Source of the DNA: Gymnorhina tibicen
Taxonomy: Eukaryota > Chordata > Aves > Passeriformes > Artamidae
DNA length: 64,000 bases
Direction: 5' to 3'
NCBI GenBank assembly: GCA_013399875.1
Contig: VXAZ01005693.1
Location: 273,750-337,749, forward strand
Shown piece after piece: positions 46,917-57,610 of the stretch. Below the pieces are notes generated by a model, which had not been told where the DNA came from, did not search any database, and was given only the letters and a program-made list of their open reading frames with translations. Numbering within the stretch: the stretch's first letter is position 1; each line of letters opens with the position of its first letter. The position numbers were made by a program, and so were the translations under genes.

Positions 46917-47093
46917 TGCTCTGCCACAGACCACCTGTGTGAATGCAGTGGAGGCATTTATTTACATTTTCTACACTTCAGTCTTCCTGTCTATACATCA
47001 GAAAAGAAACAGCTCATCCCTGTGCCGTCAGGTTGTTGTGAAGATAAAAGGGTGAAAAGGCAAGTTGTCTTAAAAAAGGCTTAATAAATGCTG
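46917..47093 (+). mobile_element. MIR/CORE-SINE relic
   Basis: Several blocks match the MIR consensus, as I remember it, in the right order and orientation. TGCTCTGCCAC is followed by CTGTGTGAATG (consensus CTGTGTGACCTTG), then ACTTCAGTCTTCCTGTCTATACATCAGAAA (TCAGTTTCCTCATCTGTAAAA), GTCAGGTTGTTGTGAAGATAAAA (GGGTTGTTGTGAGGATTAAA) and AATAAATGCTG at the 3' end. There are many substitutions and some insertions, as expected for an element inserted before the radiation of modern birds. It is the best such match in the window. Confidence 0.72.
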
Positions 47094-48074
47094 TGGAAAA
47101 GTGCAGAGAGAATTAATTCCTGTCACAGGACCTCATCAAAGACTCGATTGTCCAGCTGGGGTGTCTCAGGCTGAACCTTTCTTTCTTGAAGGTTCCTGCT
47201 GCTGGCAGCTGCCCAGGCCAGGGCTGAGGCTCCCCAGAGTGAAGCTCTGTGGACAGAGGAGGTGGCAACCCCCCAGTTCTGAAGGTGCCTCCCAGGTGGG
47301 GAACAGCAGTGAGACAAATCCACACCTTTGCCTTTGGGAATTTCATGGCCAAAGCTGGGTATTTTTGTGTCCTGCTGTAAACAGAATCGATGGCAGGTTA
47401 TATAAGCCTAAAAGATAAAAGTTCATCAACCCCAGCCTTCGTGGGGTGAAAAAAGGCACTTCCAGGCACTGTTAAGTTCCTGCAGTTCTCTCTTTTTTAG
47501 GTAACTCACAAGGATGCTCTGGATTTTGGACCCTGTAGACTCCTGGGATTCTCACCATGGGGTTTCAAGCGAGAGCTATCTTTTATTAGCAAGGCTGTTG
47601 GCATAAAAGTAGGAGTTTTGGGTCTGATTCCTCAAGCTGGGACCTGCTTTCATGAATAGCTGAATGCCCTCAGCTTCCATCAGGGCGCTCCATCTCTCTG
47701 GGGGCTGAGCCCTTCAAGATCCTTGTAACTCTGTACAGGAATTTTTGGTGGGGAAGGGGGAGCCTGTGTTGGAAAGGAGCGTCAGTGCAGTTGTAAGAGA
47801 CAGGAGGTTGTGACCCATGTTGGGAAGCAGCCAAGAGAAGAGGAATAGCATATGGAAAAGGCTCTTTGAATGCAATGTATGTTGCTGATTCTTAGGAATA
47901 ATCAGCAGCACCTCTTTACATGCTGTATTTTTTAGCACAAATTGAGGATAAAACATCCTCTCTGCTGAGACAGCAGAGTCCATGTTTCCTTTCCATCGCA
48001 GACAGCTTCACCCCCTGTGTTACAGGTATATTGTATGAACTCATCCCCCATCCTTTGCTTGGAATAAATGCCAC
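47094..48074. other. Unique non-coding DNA, no gene recognised
   Basis: No exon, RNA gene or further repeat is recognised. Short overlapping frames occur on both strands. Confidence 0.6.
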
Positions 48075-48172
48075 AATCCCCTTTTCAGCACTGGGGAAAC
48101 TGAGGAACAGGCAGTTCAACTACCTTGCCCTTGGCCATGGACCTTGTCAGTGGCAGAGCTGATATGCAGGCT
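48075..48172 (-). mobile_element. MIR/CORE-SINE relic
   Basis: Complement of the MIR 3' half and core. CCCCTTTTCAGCACTGGGGAAACTGAGGAACAGGCAG is followed by CCTTGCCCTTGGCCATGG and GTCAGTGGCAGAGCTG-ATGCAGG. The GGGGAAACTGAGG and GTGGCAGAGCTG strings are hallmark MIR segments. The spacing agrees with the consensus to within a few bases. Confidence 0.72.
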
Positions 48173-49216
48173 CGGGAGCTACATGTACTGCTGCAGCTTT
48201 ATTCCTGTGCCGTGTCAGAAAATATTATGTCTCACTTCGATGCATCCAGATTTTCTTGACATAAATTGCTGAAATCGCTGAGAGAGGCATTTATTTCAAA
48301 GTTCAGCACATTATACGTAGGGAGAGAGAAGTTGAGTAACTGGAAAAATCAACTTGGAGTTGCATCACCGGGAGCCAGAATGTTTGTTTAGTCCTTTGTG
48401 AGATGAAGCAAGCTTCAGTTTGGCCTCATCCAGGCATGATTAGTCAGGAGATAAGGAAGGGTTTCTGGACGGGTCCCTGATACTGAGCAATTTCAGGCAT
48501 GGCTATATCTTGTGAAGGAGGGGGCAGGGGGAGAGGCACAGCCTCTCTTCCCTGTCTGCCCCAGCAGACAGTCCTACAGGCTCTCAGACACAGATTTCCA
48601 AATGACCCGTCCCTCCCACAAGCTGTGTTGGTCCTTGTCCCCCAATTCCCATCCTCATCCAACCTAAAACTGCAGTAAATCATAAACGGAGGGACTCTGC
48701 AATAAAAACCCAGTCCAGTCAGATCAAAGGCAACTTTTATCTCCCATTTTCTTTGGGGTCCAAAACTCACAAGAGCACAGCTGCTGGCCTGAGGTTGCAG
48801 CTGTATTGCTCCCAGATGATAAAATAGCTGTGGCTTCAAGGTCTTCTGTGTTTGCTTAAGCTAAGACACTCACCTCCTTCCAACTCAAGCAAAACTCTTC
48901 ACTAGACTGTCCACGCACCATCCCTGTCTCCTGTCCCAGTGTGGGATGATGCAGGAGAGAAAAAGACAAGGAAATTCTCCAAGACTTCTGATTTTTACCT
49001 GCTGTCCCACGGTGACAGCTAACCTTGCTGATATTTCTAATTTCATTTCGTTTCACATCTAATGTTGTGGCACCTGATGCATTCTGCACCAGCCAGGGCA
49101 AATCTTGGTTGGCCTTTAAGTCACTTTTGGCCTTTAAAGACCTGCAGTGTAAGTGGCAGAGTGAAAATCCTGCTGTGAGGTCTGGGGACTTTTCTTCAAA
49201 AGCTGAGATTTTGTAG
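48173..49216. other. Unique non-coding DNA, no gene recognised
   Basis: No gene is recognised. The 131-codon minus frame at 48444-48839 has no domain. The 155-codon minus frame 48856-49323 starts inside the neighbouring CR1 and is not a host gene. Confidence 0.6.
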
Positions 49217-49340
49217 ATCATAGAACCATAGAATCGTTTGGGTTGGAAGGGACCTTCAAAATCATCCAGTTCCAAGCCCCTGCCATGGACAGGGACACCT
49301 TCTACCAGACCAGATTGCTCCAAGCCCCATCCAACCAGCT
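49217..49340 (-). mobile_element. CR1 LINE 3' fragment, 5'-truncated
   Basis: A textbook complement of an avian CR1 3' end. Two octamers (ATCATAGAACCATAGAATCG) are followed by TTTGGGTTGGAAGGGACC, CAAAATCATCCAGTTCCAAG, CCCTGCCATGGACAGGGACACC and TTGCTCCAAGCCCCATCCAACC. It is well preserved, so among the younger copies here. Confidence 0.96.
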
Positions 49341-51535
49341 ACTGGATGTCTAAGAATTTAGCTTCCTACCCACCCCTTATCTAGCCCGAGCCTTGCTCAG
49401 GTTTGCCAAAGAAATGTTATCTTGATGTATTTTGAGGTGATCAGTTGTAAAAAGCAAGGCCTGAGCTCTCCTGTTTAAAAATCTACAGGGTCTGGATTTA
49501 AACTCGTCTCAGAAAAAGAAAAGAGTTACCACCTGTCATCTCTTTGGGGATACAAACCAGAAGGGACAGTGTTTTGGCTTCCAGGAGCAGTTTTAAGTGA
49601 GAAGGTCTGCTCGGGATTATTTACCCTTTTTCAGCCTGCAGCCTTGGCTGGGCAGATCAGTGGACTTGGCAGGGCTGCTGAAACCACACTCAGGAGAAAG
49701 AGTCCAAGGAGAAAAGCAATTAAATCCCAAGTGGTCCCGTGCAGGGCTGCTGGAGGCTGCTCTCCTCTGGCTCCGTGCATCGTGGCTGAGATGCAACACC
49801 AGTGCCCTGCCTCCTGCCCTTGCTCCGCTTCCAAATCCTCATCAACCTCATTGCCCCAGACACGGTCTGCCCCTTGGAGGGCTCCATGTTCTAAAGAAAC
49901 CAAGTTAAAAGCAATTCAAGCCCCAGTGAAAACCTGACCTTTAAGAAAGAAGAAAGTCCAGAGCAAATTTGTTGTAACCCGCAATTCCTCCAATTTGTTT
50001 CAGCCATGTCTAGCGTCGTGCTTTCCTGCCCTGAACTCTGACTTTAGAACCATGAATTTTTCTTCTTGTCTCTGGTCTGGACATCAGTTTTTCTGCTTCA
50101 GGGTATGATGAAACTGCTACCAGATATCCAGCCACTGTCCAAGAGGTCATTCCTTGGAAACAGGCCCAGTTGCTGGTGATCCTTCCCACGGAGATGCACG
50201 CCCTGCTTGGGAGCTTATGGGAGGTGAAGGCTTGGAAGATGGCAAAGCAACAAGGCTTTGTGTTCTTGGCTCTGATGTCAGCATAACCAGATCATTTCAC
50301 TCTGCCCAGCTTCCTAGCACTTGTTTAAATACAGACATTTCAGATGAGGGAAATCTCACCTTCCCAGAAAAAGCCTTGCACTGACTTCCTCATCCTTCCT
50401 TGCATCGCTGACATTTCTTAGAAATCTCCTCCCATGAAAGAGCAGAGATGCTGGCAGCTCTGGCCACTTTGCTCTAAGCAGAAAGCAGGTTTTTGTGGAC
50501 TGATGAGAGCTGATGTGGTTTTGAGGTTGTTCTCTTAGTAACACCTTCTTGTGCAGCACTTTGCGGGGCAGTGCTCCATGAAGGGAGCTAATCATCAGCC
50601 TCACAGAAATTAAAAATAAATGTGAATTCAAAGGGCAATAAACATTGCAGTGAGCTTGTTCTGGGTTTCCTGAGGCAGTTGGCTCAGCCTGAGCTGTGCC
50701 ATTGCTCGCTGCCTGAGGGAAGGCTGCAGGGATGGAGGCTGAAATCACAGCTCTTTGCTGTGAGGAGGAGTAGCACCCACCCATCCCTGCTCCCAGCTCT
50801 CTACTGGCTACCTCCATCTCAGCTCCCAGGGCACAGGAAGGACCTCCAGGCTCTTCTTGCTCCTAAAATTCACCTTCCAGGTGAATGGATGTGCTCCAGG
50901 CAGCTCCAAAGAATGGTCTTGTTTTTAAATTTATTAATTAATAATTGGATCAATTAAACAGAAATATTCCTCCCTGCACTGACGGGGACCAATGTCATGT
51001 GAATGGTGAGTTTTCAATCAGGAGAAGAGATTTTTTATGAAAAGGAAGCTGTAAATGTGATTTGCTTCTCCTCTTGACCTTGGGAGACCTTTACCTACAT
51101 TTATTTCTCAGACCTGAATTAGCACCATAATAACACAGGGCTGGAAAATTATACTTAAACCTCCCAGCTATTTCTGGGTTACAGAGGCTCTTTCTTTTTT
51201 TCAGTCTAACCTAGTTTTCCAGTGGAACATTCCCAGCCTCTACAAAGAGACATCCCAGTTTTCCTCCCTATATAATTACATAAAGTCTGGCCTATATTCG
51301 TGCCCTTTCGCTCAGTCATCTTTAATGTCAGCGAGGGCTCCTGCTCCCTTCGGAGAGGTTAAGAGCAGCAGGGAAGGTTGACACCTCACCCCTGATTCTG
51401 CCCCGAAAATGGGCCGGATAAAAGTCATCACCACAGCCTGTGAAGCTTCTGATCAATGTGTGTTTGGCTGCCATTCACTTGCCAAAGTCAAATTGTGTCC
51501 CACCACCACCAGGGTCCCGTGGCTTTAAATGGGAA
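49341..51535. other. Unique DNA, possible regulatory patch at the right end
   Basis: No gene is recognised. An AT-rich TTATTAATTAATAATTGG stretch lies around 50929-50947. At about 51290-51430 CpG is less depleted (near CCCTTTCGCTCAG, CAGCGAGGG and GGGCCGGATAAAAG), a pattern I also see at other candidate conserved patches in this window. Confidence 0.5.
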
Positions 51536-51660
51536 AGAATCACAGAATCACAGAATGGTTTGGGTGGAAAAGGACCTTAAAGATCATCTCATTCCCTGAC
51601 GTGGGCAAGGATACCTTCCACTAGACCAGGTTGCTCCAAGCCTTATCCAACCTGGCTGAA
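51536..51660 (-). mobile_element. CR1 LINE 3' fragment, ATTCTGTG-tail type
   Basis: Complement of a CR1 3' end. Three terminal repeats of the AATCACAG type (51537-51556) are followed by AATGGTTTGGGTGG, AAAGGACCTTAAAGATCATCT, GGATACCTTCCACTAGACCAGG and TTGCTCCAAGCC. Part of the middle block is missing or altered. Confidence 0.94.
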
Positions 51661-53042
51661 AGACCATCACTGCCCATGGGATGGGGTGGAAATCTGGAAA
51701 AGTTCCTTGCAAGAGAGAGTGGGATCATGGCACGGGATAGGCTTTTTTCTTCACTGCACAGACAGGGATGGTGTTGATGAGTAAAGTTCAAAATCTCAGC
51801 AAGGCAATGGTGATTTGTTCCTTACCTTTACAGACTGATTTGCTTAATAAAGGAAAAAAAACCAAAAATGAGGGGATCTCTGCATTGCTCTATCTTGTAG
51901 GGCAGAGAGCAAACCCAGGGTGCTCAAGGCTGCAGTCCTCCAAGAAACGTTAAAAATTGCAGGTCTTAAAACCCAACTGAATTATTTTTTTAATCTTTTA
52001 AGTGCCACCAAATAAATATTTGGAGGGGGAATTTTTTTTTCTTTGTTTCTTTGTTCGTCTTTAGCTGTTGGATTGGTTTTTTCCAACATTTCCAAGGGGA
52101 ATAAAGAGAAATTCAGGCTAGAGGATACTCATCCACCATGGCAACACACTATCCCTTTCCAAGGAGATTTGCAGTTTCTGGACACACATGAACTTCTCCA
52201 GGGGAGGAATCCCAGGGGAGGGTTTGGGCATCTGCAGACCTCAGCACCAGTCACTTCCAGCCTGGGTCTCATTTCCTCCATATCATCAGTATCAGTGCAA
52301 AAGTGGATCCAAACCAGTGGTTTTTCCAGCTTCAGTCAGATCTTTCTGCTGCTTTCAAGAGGCTCTGAGTCAGGCCGTGCTTTGCCACATCAGCAGCACT
52401 GAAGTTCGACAGAACCAACTACGCATGCAATCAGAAAATATCTTCAGGGTGATGGCTCCGAGGCTCTGCCTGGCCCCTTGCCTTGATGGGCAGGGGCAAA
52501 ACACCCCGAGCTCTGTGCTGGGTGAGATGGGCACATTTGCAGGGACAGGGGGGGCTTTTTATTTTCCCAGGCTTTTGCAGAGTGGTCTTGGACTCTCCCA
52601 CAAGGAATTCCACAGCACTGGATGGAGGGGAGTGGGAGTGGGCTCGCTCTGCCACGGGGCAAGGAAAGCTTGTGTCGTTCCACAGTGTCCCGAGTCATTT
52701 TATGTCAGTGTCATGAGTGACAATAAAACAGGACCCAAACCTCAGCCGTAGTGCTGAGCCCACTGCTCTCTCCAGAATCACTGGGCTCTGCTCACCCTTG
52801 GCTGGGGGCCTGGAAAGTCTGGACACTTCTGTCCTGGGTTGAAACAGCCCTTTCCTAACTTGTTACTGGCAGCCCCCAAAAACTGAGACACCATGAGTCA
52901 CAGCAATGGACAGATTCCACTAACTAGCTGTTTCTAATTTAAAAAAGAAAAAAAAACAAACAAAAAAAAGCAGGATTGGAGGGTGCTTTGCATCTTCTGG
53001 CTGCTGCCCACAGCTGGAATGTGGACACCTTGTCTTGCCTGG
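51661..53042. other. Unique non-coding DNA, no gene recognised
   Basis: No gene is recognised. An A-rich patch lies at about 52938-52969. A 187-codon plus frame (52188-52751) overlaps several others and shows no domain. Confidence 0.6.
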
Positions 53043-53084
53043 GAAACCCAGTCCGGTGCCACCGAAACCCAGTCCGGTGCCACC
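53043..53084 (+). repeat. 21-bp unit repeated exactly twice
   Basis: GAAACCCAGTCCGGTGCCACC occurs at 53043-53063 and again at 53064-53084 with no difference. A perfect two-copy tandem repeat with a CpG in each unit suggests a young duplication. Confidence 0.95.
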
Positions 53085-53520
53085 CATCTCCACCTGAGAT
53101 CAAATGATGTGAGTGGAAAATGTGAGGTCTGCTTAAGGATGGTAGGAGATGGGTGAGGAAAATCCTTTCCTGGAAAGGGCCACACCAGACCATTTTGGAC
53201 TGTTTTGCTACATTGCACACTTCCCCCTACAGGTCGCAGCAAGAAACACCGGGCACCCTGGGGATGACTGATGTGGGAAAGAAATGCAAATAAAGGTAAT
53301 AAAACGTTAGTGGCCAGCCGAGGAAGGGGCTTTGATTCTGGCTGGGAGGAGGTTTTCTCAGCTGTTTTTCATGTTGGCTTTGAGAAATCCCTACCAAAGT
53401 TTTAGTTTTGGTTTTAAGGTTGTGATATCCCTTATTTTTTATAGATCAGACCAGATGCTGGTGGTCTTACACCTCAGGTATTACCATAATATGGAAAATC
53501 ATTCTTATGGCTAATATTTT
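53085..53520. other. Unique non-coding DNA, no gene recognised
   Basis: No gene or named repeat is recognised. Confidence 0.6.
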
Positions 53521-53543
53521 TAATAATAATAATAATAATAATA
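53521..53543 (+). repeat. (TAA)n microsatellite
   Basis: Seven perfect TAA units plus a partial unit. Confidence 0.95.
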
Positions 53544-54929
53544 GGAATCTCCTCTGAGGTTTTTGGCCATCACCATGGGGCAATTAATGGGTGGCAACCA
53601 GTTAAATCCCTTCTTCACATATTTCCCTCCTGCAGGCAAACTCACACTTTTGCGAGGAATTTGAAGGCTGCACCAGCAAAAGACCTGAGAAAACACAACA
53701 CCATCACGGAGGTGTGAATCTTTCGCCCTGGTGCTTGGCAGGGTGCTTGTGTTGCCACCTCAAGCTTCAGCAAAGGCTGTAAACTTGACTAATGACAGCA
53801 GCTGGCAAAACTCAGCCCACCCAAGGAAAAGAAGCACCTTTGGCAAGCAGAGAGGTCAATATGATGCCGGCATCTGGTTCTCCATGGCATCTCACTGTCC
53901 TGAAAATCCCAGCTTTGCTGGTCAGCAGACAGCCAGGGCTGCTCGTGGCGCTGCCTTCCACCAAACTTTATCCCGGATGAACAGGGAATCTTGTGTTTTA
54001 TCTGACACCAAAGCATGTATTGCACTTTTAGTTTGGGCAAGTTGCTTAAAGGACTTGGCACATACAGCCGTAGGTTTGCACGTGTTTTTTTCCCAGCCAT
54101 GCCACAAGACAAGGCACAACCCTCCTTCAACTCAGAATCCCCCAGCAGAGCTCCTCTCACAGAGCACGGATTTCTCAGAGTGGCAATCCCCTTGTACAGC
54201 TTTAAAAGTCTTCAGCATAGTCAGAAATGTATTCTTTCCCCTCCCTCAATGGAAAATTAGATTTAATCACGCTTTGTCTGAAAGCAGATGAAAACTGAAA
54301 AACAGTTCTCCCAAAAAGCATCCCAAGCATCAGCAAACAGGAATTAGTTGTACTGCAGCATGAAGTATCTGGTTTCCCAGCTGTTTTGGCAAGTGAACAG
54401 ACACTTACTCAAAGAAGTACTCACCCCTTGAAAAAGAGGGTCAGTGGAAATTTTTGGAGTGCTGTTTTCCACCTCTCTGTCCCCCGGGTTTATGACCTGG
54501 GCTGCTCCCTGGTGTACACAGCGGTGGGCTCACTGGGAGGTTGAGGGAGGGGAGGTCTGTCCCCTTTCCCACTGCCCCTCCTGGTGTTGTTGCTGGTAAC
54601 CACACAGCAAAGCACCGGCTGCTCTGCTCCCCCTCCACCCTCAGACCTGGGGCTGGACACTCATTTTTTGTAGATAAATGACTGGTAGGGGCTGCTTAGG
54701 GAAAGGTATAACACATAAAAATGTCTCATCCATGGAGTTAACAATCAACAAACACCAGGTTAAAGAAGTTCTACACCAGCTCTGTGTCCAGGCCAGTGTG
54801 TTCACAAGCCACCGCTGCACTCTTATCTCACGTAAACTTTATCTATACATAGGTCCAGCTGCACTGTGTAACCTCCACGACAGCTGGCACCGGGTTTCAC
54901 AGGTCAGTCATTTTTCTTGTGTGCAAAAT
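53544..54929. other. Unique non-coding DNA, no gene recognised
   Basis: The 186-codon plus frame (53731-54291) overlaps two minus frames and has no domain. No named repeat is recognised. Confidence 0.6.
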
Positions 54930-55450
54930 CCAGCCAGGTCCTTATCTGCACTTTGCTAAACCTCCTCCTAATCATAAAACCCTGGCAGCAGCCGGCCGAG
55001 CGCCGGCGGCAGCGCCCGGAGCCAGCGCTCCTGCTACAAAGGGCTCCCCTTTCTGCAAGAATGACCACAGCCTGTTTGGAGAAGCGCTGTGAATTACTAC
55101 CACAAATAATCACAGCGATACTGCAACTTTGAAAAGAAATCCATGAAGAGTATTTCGCGATGACATTTCTTTCATTGTTCCTAATTGTGTTTGACTCACC
55201 AGCGCAGGCTCCAAATTAATGAGCTCTTACGGTACCACGGAGCCTGGATTATAAACTCAGGCAGCAACCAGAGCAGGCATGATAATGAGCCACACAACGG
55301 TGACGCTTTTCCCCCTCGGCTCTCCCTTTTCTTCCCACCTCCCTCCTGACTTGCAGCAAGAGCAAGGCTGTCTGCTTGCCTCGCTGTGATGGATTTCAAT
55401 TCCCTGGACCATCCACAGTATTTGTTTTTGGAAGACTAATGTTTTGGAGG
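54930..55450. promoter_or_regulatory. Candidate conserved regulatory element with a short CpG core
   Basis: A compact CpG-rich core (54985-55030, with GCCGGCCGAGCGCCGG and AGCGCCCGG) sits between AT-rich, motif-bearing flanks. These include two ACCACA strings of RUNX type (55064-55069 and 55098-55103), an ACAAAGG of TCF/LEF type near 55036-55042, and AAATTAATGAG near 55212-55222. A TTCGCGATGACA string lies near 55153-55164. The mix is typical of enhancers or of conserved non-coding DNA near developmental genes. It is inference only. Confidence 0.3.
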
Positions 55451-56520
55451 AATTATTAAAGGAAGAAAACAGGCTGGCTCCCACTTGCTGCCTGTCGCCG
55501 TGCACTTTGATTTCTTAGCAGGGATTGCCCCCTGTGAGTGTTTGCATTACTCCTGGCACGCTGCAGCCCCTGCCCAGGATGGGACACAAGCAATTAAATG
55601 CAGTCAATAATGCCTGTCCTAAACTTTAAGGCATACTTTATTCTTGCAGAGCAGGACAGCGTGATACACACTGATAATCCCTCACAGCTGTTGCACAGTC
55701 TTTCCTCTCTCTTTTTTTTTTTCTGCTAAAATCTGATGCTGGACAACACCCTATGCTTGCCAAGAGAGCAGAATTGAGCCCTGGGAGGGTGGCGGGTGCT
55801 GGTGGAAGCTGAGGAGTAGCCCTGAGGTCCCAAGCCCTGCAGTTCCCAGCACTGCTTGAAGCACCAGCTGATGGTGATGTAGAAAGCTGCCTTTCTTGCA
55901 AATGCTTTTTCTTTTCTCCTGGAGCTCAGTGACAAAGGGGATTCAGGGACACCTCACAGAGGAGACCTGAGCTGAAGCTCATGTGAACTTCTGGGCTGAG
56001 TTCTTGATTTGTGCTGTGCACCAGGGAACCTCTTTTTTTCTCAGGACTGCGCAGCCCCTGGGACAGGCCTGGTTTGCAGCCAGCAGTCTGGCATGCACCA
56101 GGAATAAAATAGCAGTTCCTGGAGCTCTCTTTCCAATTGCTTTCCCTTGAAGTTATCCTGGCTGCCAGGACACTTCTTATTTTGGATGAGCCCTGCCTTT
56201 CAGATGAGCTTGTCATCCTGGTCCTTGAAGTTCCTAATCCCTGCCTTGTTTGAAGGGAAACTGGAGCAGCATCGCATGCAAAGGAAACACCGTGGGTTTG
56301 GTTTTCCTTATTGTCTGAACCTTGTAAACAGGTTCCAGACACAAATAATGGTTTGTAAGTCACGTTCCTCTATCTCAGAGGAACCATTTCTATTCTGCAA
56401 CCTTTTGCTGATGCAGCAAAATAAGAAAAACAGCCTGAAGGGGAGAAGCAAATGTCCCAGGCTCCTCTTCCTAACCCAGAGAAAGCTCTGAACGAGAACA
56501 GCTGCTCAGCAGAAGTCTCT
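55451..56520. other. Unique non-coding DNA, no gene recognised
   Basis: No gene or named repeat is recognised. A T-rich run occurs at about 55711-55722. Frames of up to 145 codons on the minus strand (55926-56363) have no domain. Confidence 0.6.
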
Positions 56521-56625
56521 CCGAACAAGAGTGGTTTAAATTAGTAGGATTCAGGCTAATTAAAAGACTATAAAGACATAATTAAAAGAACTGAGACCAA
56601 GCTATATTAAATTAGTCCGCCAGCC
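56521..56625. promoter_or_regulatory. Cluster of TAAT/ATTA cores
   Basis: Within about 80 bp lie TTTAAATTAG, GGCTAATTAAAAG, CATAATTAAAAG and TATTAAATTAG. This is a tight run of homeodomain-type cores in otherwise mixed sequence. It could bind homeodomain factors or be a conserved element, or reflect local AT richness. Confidence 0.3.
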
Positions 56626-57100
56626 ACCTTCCAAGCCATTGCAGAAGGCTGCAGATGCTCTTCGCCAGTCCAAAGCAGGCTGTGCCCTGGATGTGCTGGC
56701 CAGAGCAGGAGCTGGTGGTGGAGTGGACCTGCTGGGGAGAATCCCAAGCAATCCCATCACTGCCAGAGTGGTGGAAAGGGGATTTGCCCTGGGACAAGGC
56801 CAGTGAACCAGGAAGGTGACAGAGAGGTGGTTCACTCCCAGGATAATTTCCTCCTTCTCACGTCAGTGCTCTCTCTGGGCTCCCGCAAGGATGGAAGTCG
56901 TGCTGCTGGTGGGAAATCCTCGATTAAAGCACCCTGCTGCTCACAAATGAGCTCTGAGGCACTGCTGGCCCAGGGGTCTGCCCACAGCTCCAGGATGCCT
57001 CTGGGATGGCTGCAAAGCCAGCAGCATCCTGGTGAGAGTGTGGGGAATACAGCCAGAGGGGGCTGGGGGATGAGAAAAAGGGGCAAGGAAGAGAATTTTT
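56626..57100. other. Unique non-coding DNA, no gene recognised
   Basis: No gene or named repeat is recognised. Three G-runs (5, 5 and 4) occur within 57058-57083, just before the purine tract. Confidence 0.6.
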
Positions 57101-57610
57101 AAAAGAGTGGGAAAGAGAGAGAGAAAAGGAGGAGATAATGGCACACAAAGAAAGAGGAAAAGGAGAAAAAGGTAAAAAGAAAAAAGGAAAGAAATAAAGA
57201 GAAAAAGGAAGAGAAAAGATAAAAAAATAAAGAGAAAAAGAAAAAGAGAGAAAGATAAAAAGGGAAAGAGACAAAGAGACAAAGAAAGAGAGAAAAAGAA
57301 AGAAAAAGAAAGAGAGAAAGAGAGAGAAAAAGAAAGAAAGAAAGAAAGAAGGAAAGAAAGAAAAAGAAAGAAGAAAAACTAAAAAAAAAAAGGCAAAAGG
57401 AAAACAAATAGAAATATAAAAAGAAAGAAAAAGAAACAGATAGGGAAAAATAAAGGAAAATAGAAAGGGAAAGAAAGATAAAAAGAAAAATTAAAAGAGA
57501 ACAAGAAAAAGAGAAAATAAATTAAAAAGTGAAATCAAAAGAAGGAAAGCAAGAAAGAAAGGGAAAGAAAGGGAGAAAAAGGAAGCAAATTAATTGAAAG
57601 AGGGAGGGAA
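57101..57610 (+). repeat. Purine-rich (GAAA)n-type simple-sequence tract, about 510 bp
   Basis: Degenerate AAAG/AAAGAG/GAAAAAG repeats. Counting by hand gives 39 pyrimidines in 57121-57600, that is about 92% purine. The centre, 57281-57378, is 98 bp with no pyrimidine at all. Such homopurine tracts can form triplex DNA and slow polymerases. Minus-strand frames rich in Phe, Ser and Leu are shadows of this repeat, not proteins. Confidence 0.95.

Noticed and set aside
52188..52751. 187-codon plus frame
   Set aside because: No domain and overlapped by other frames. Consistent with chance.
52824..52910. Sequence starting TGTCCTGGGTTGAAACAG that might be an LTR edge
   Set aside because: No matching second end, polyadenylation block, primer-binding site or target-site duplication was found.
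53731..54291. 186-codon plus frame
   Set aside because: No domain and overlapped by a 123-codon minus frame.
57099..57407. Minus-strand frames rich in Phe, Ser and Leu that look like membrane proteins
   Set aside because: They are direct translations of the purine tract's complement (TTT/CTT/TCT codons), not a protein gene.
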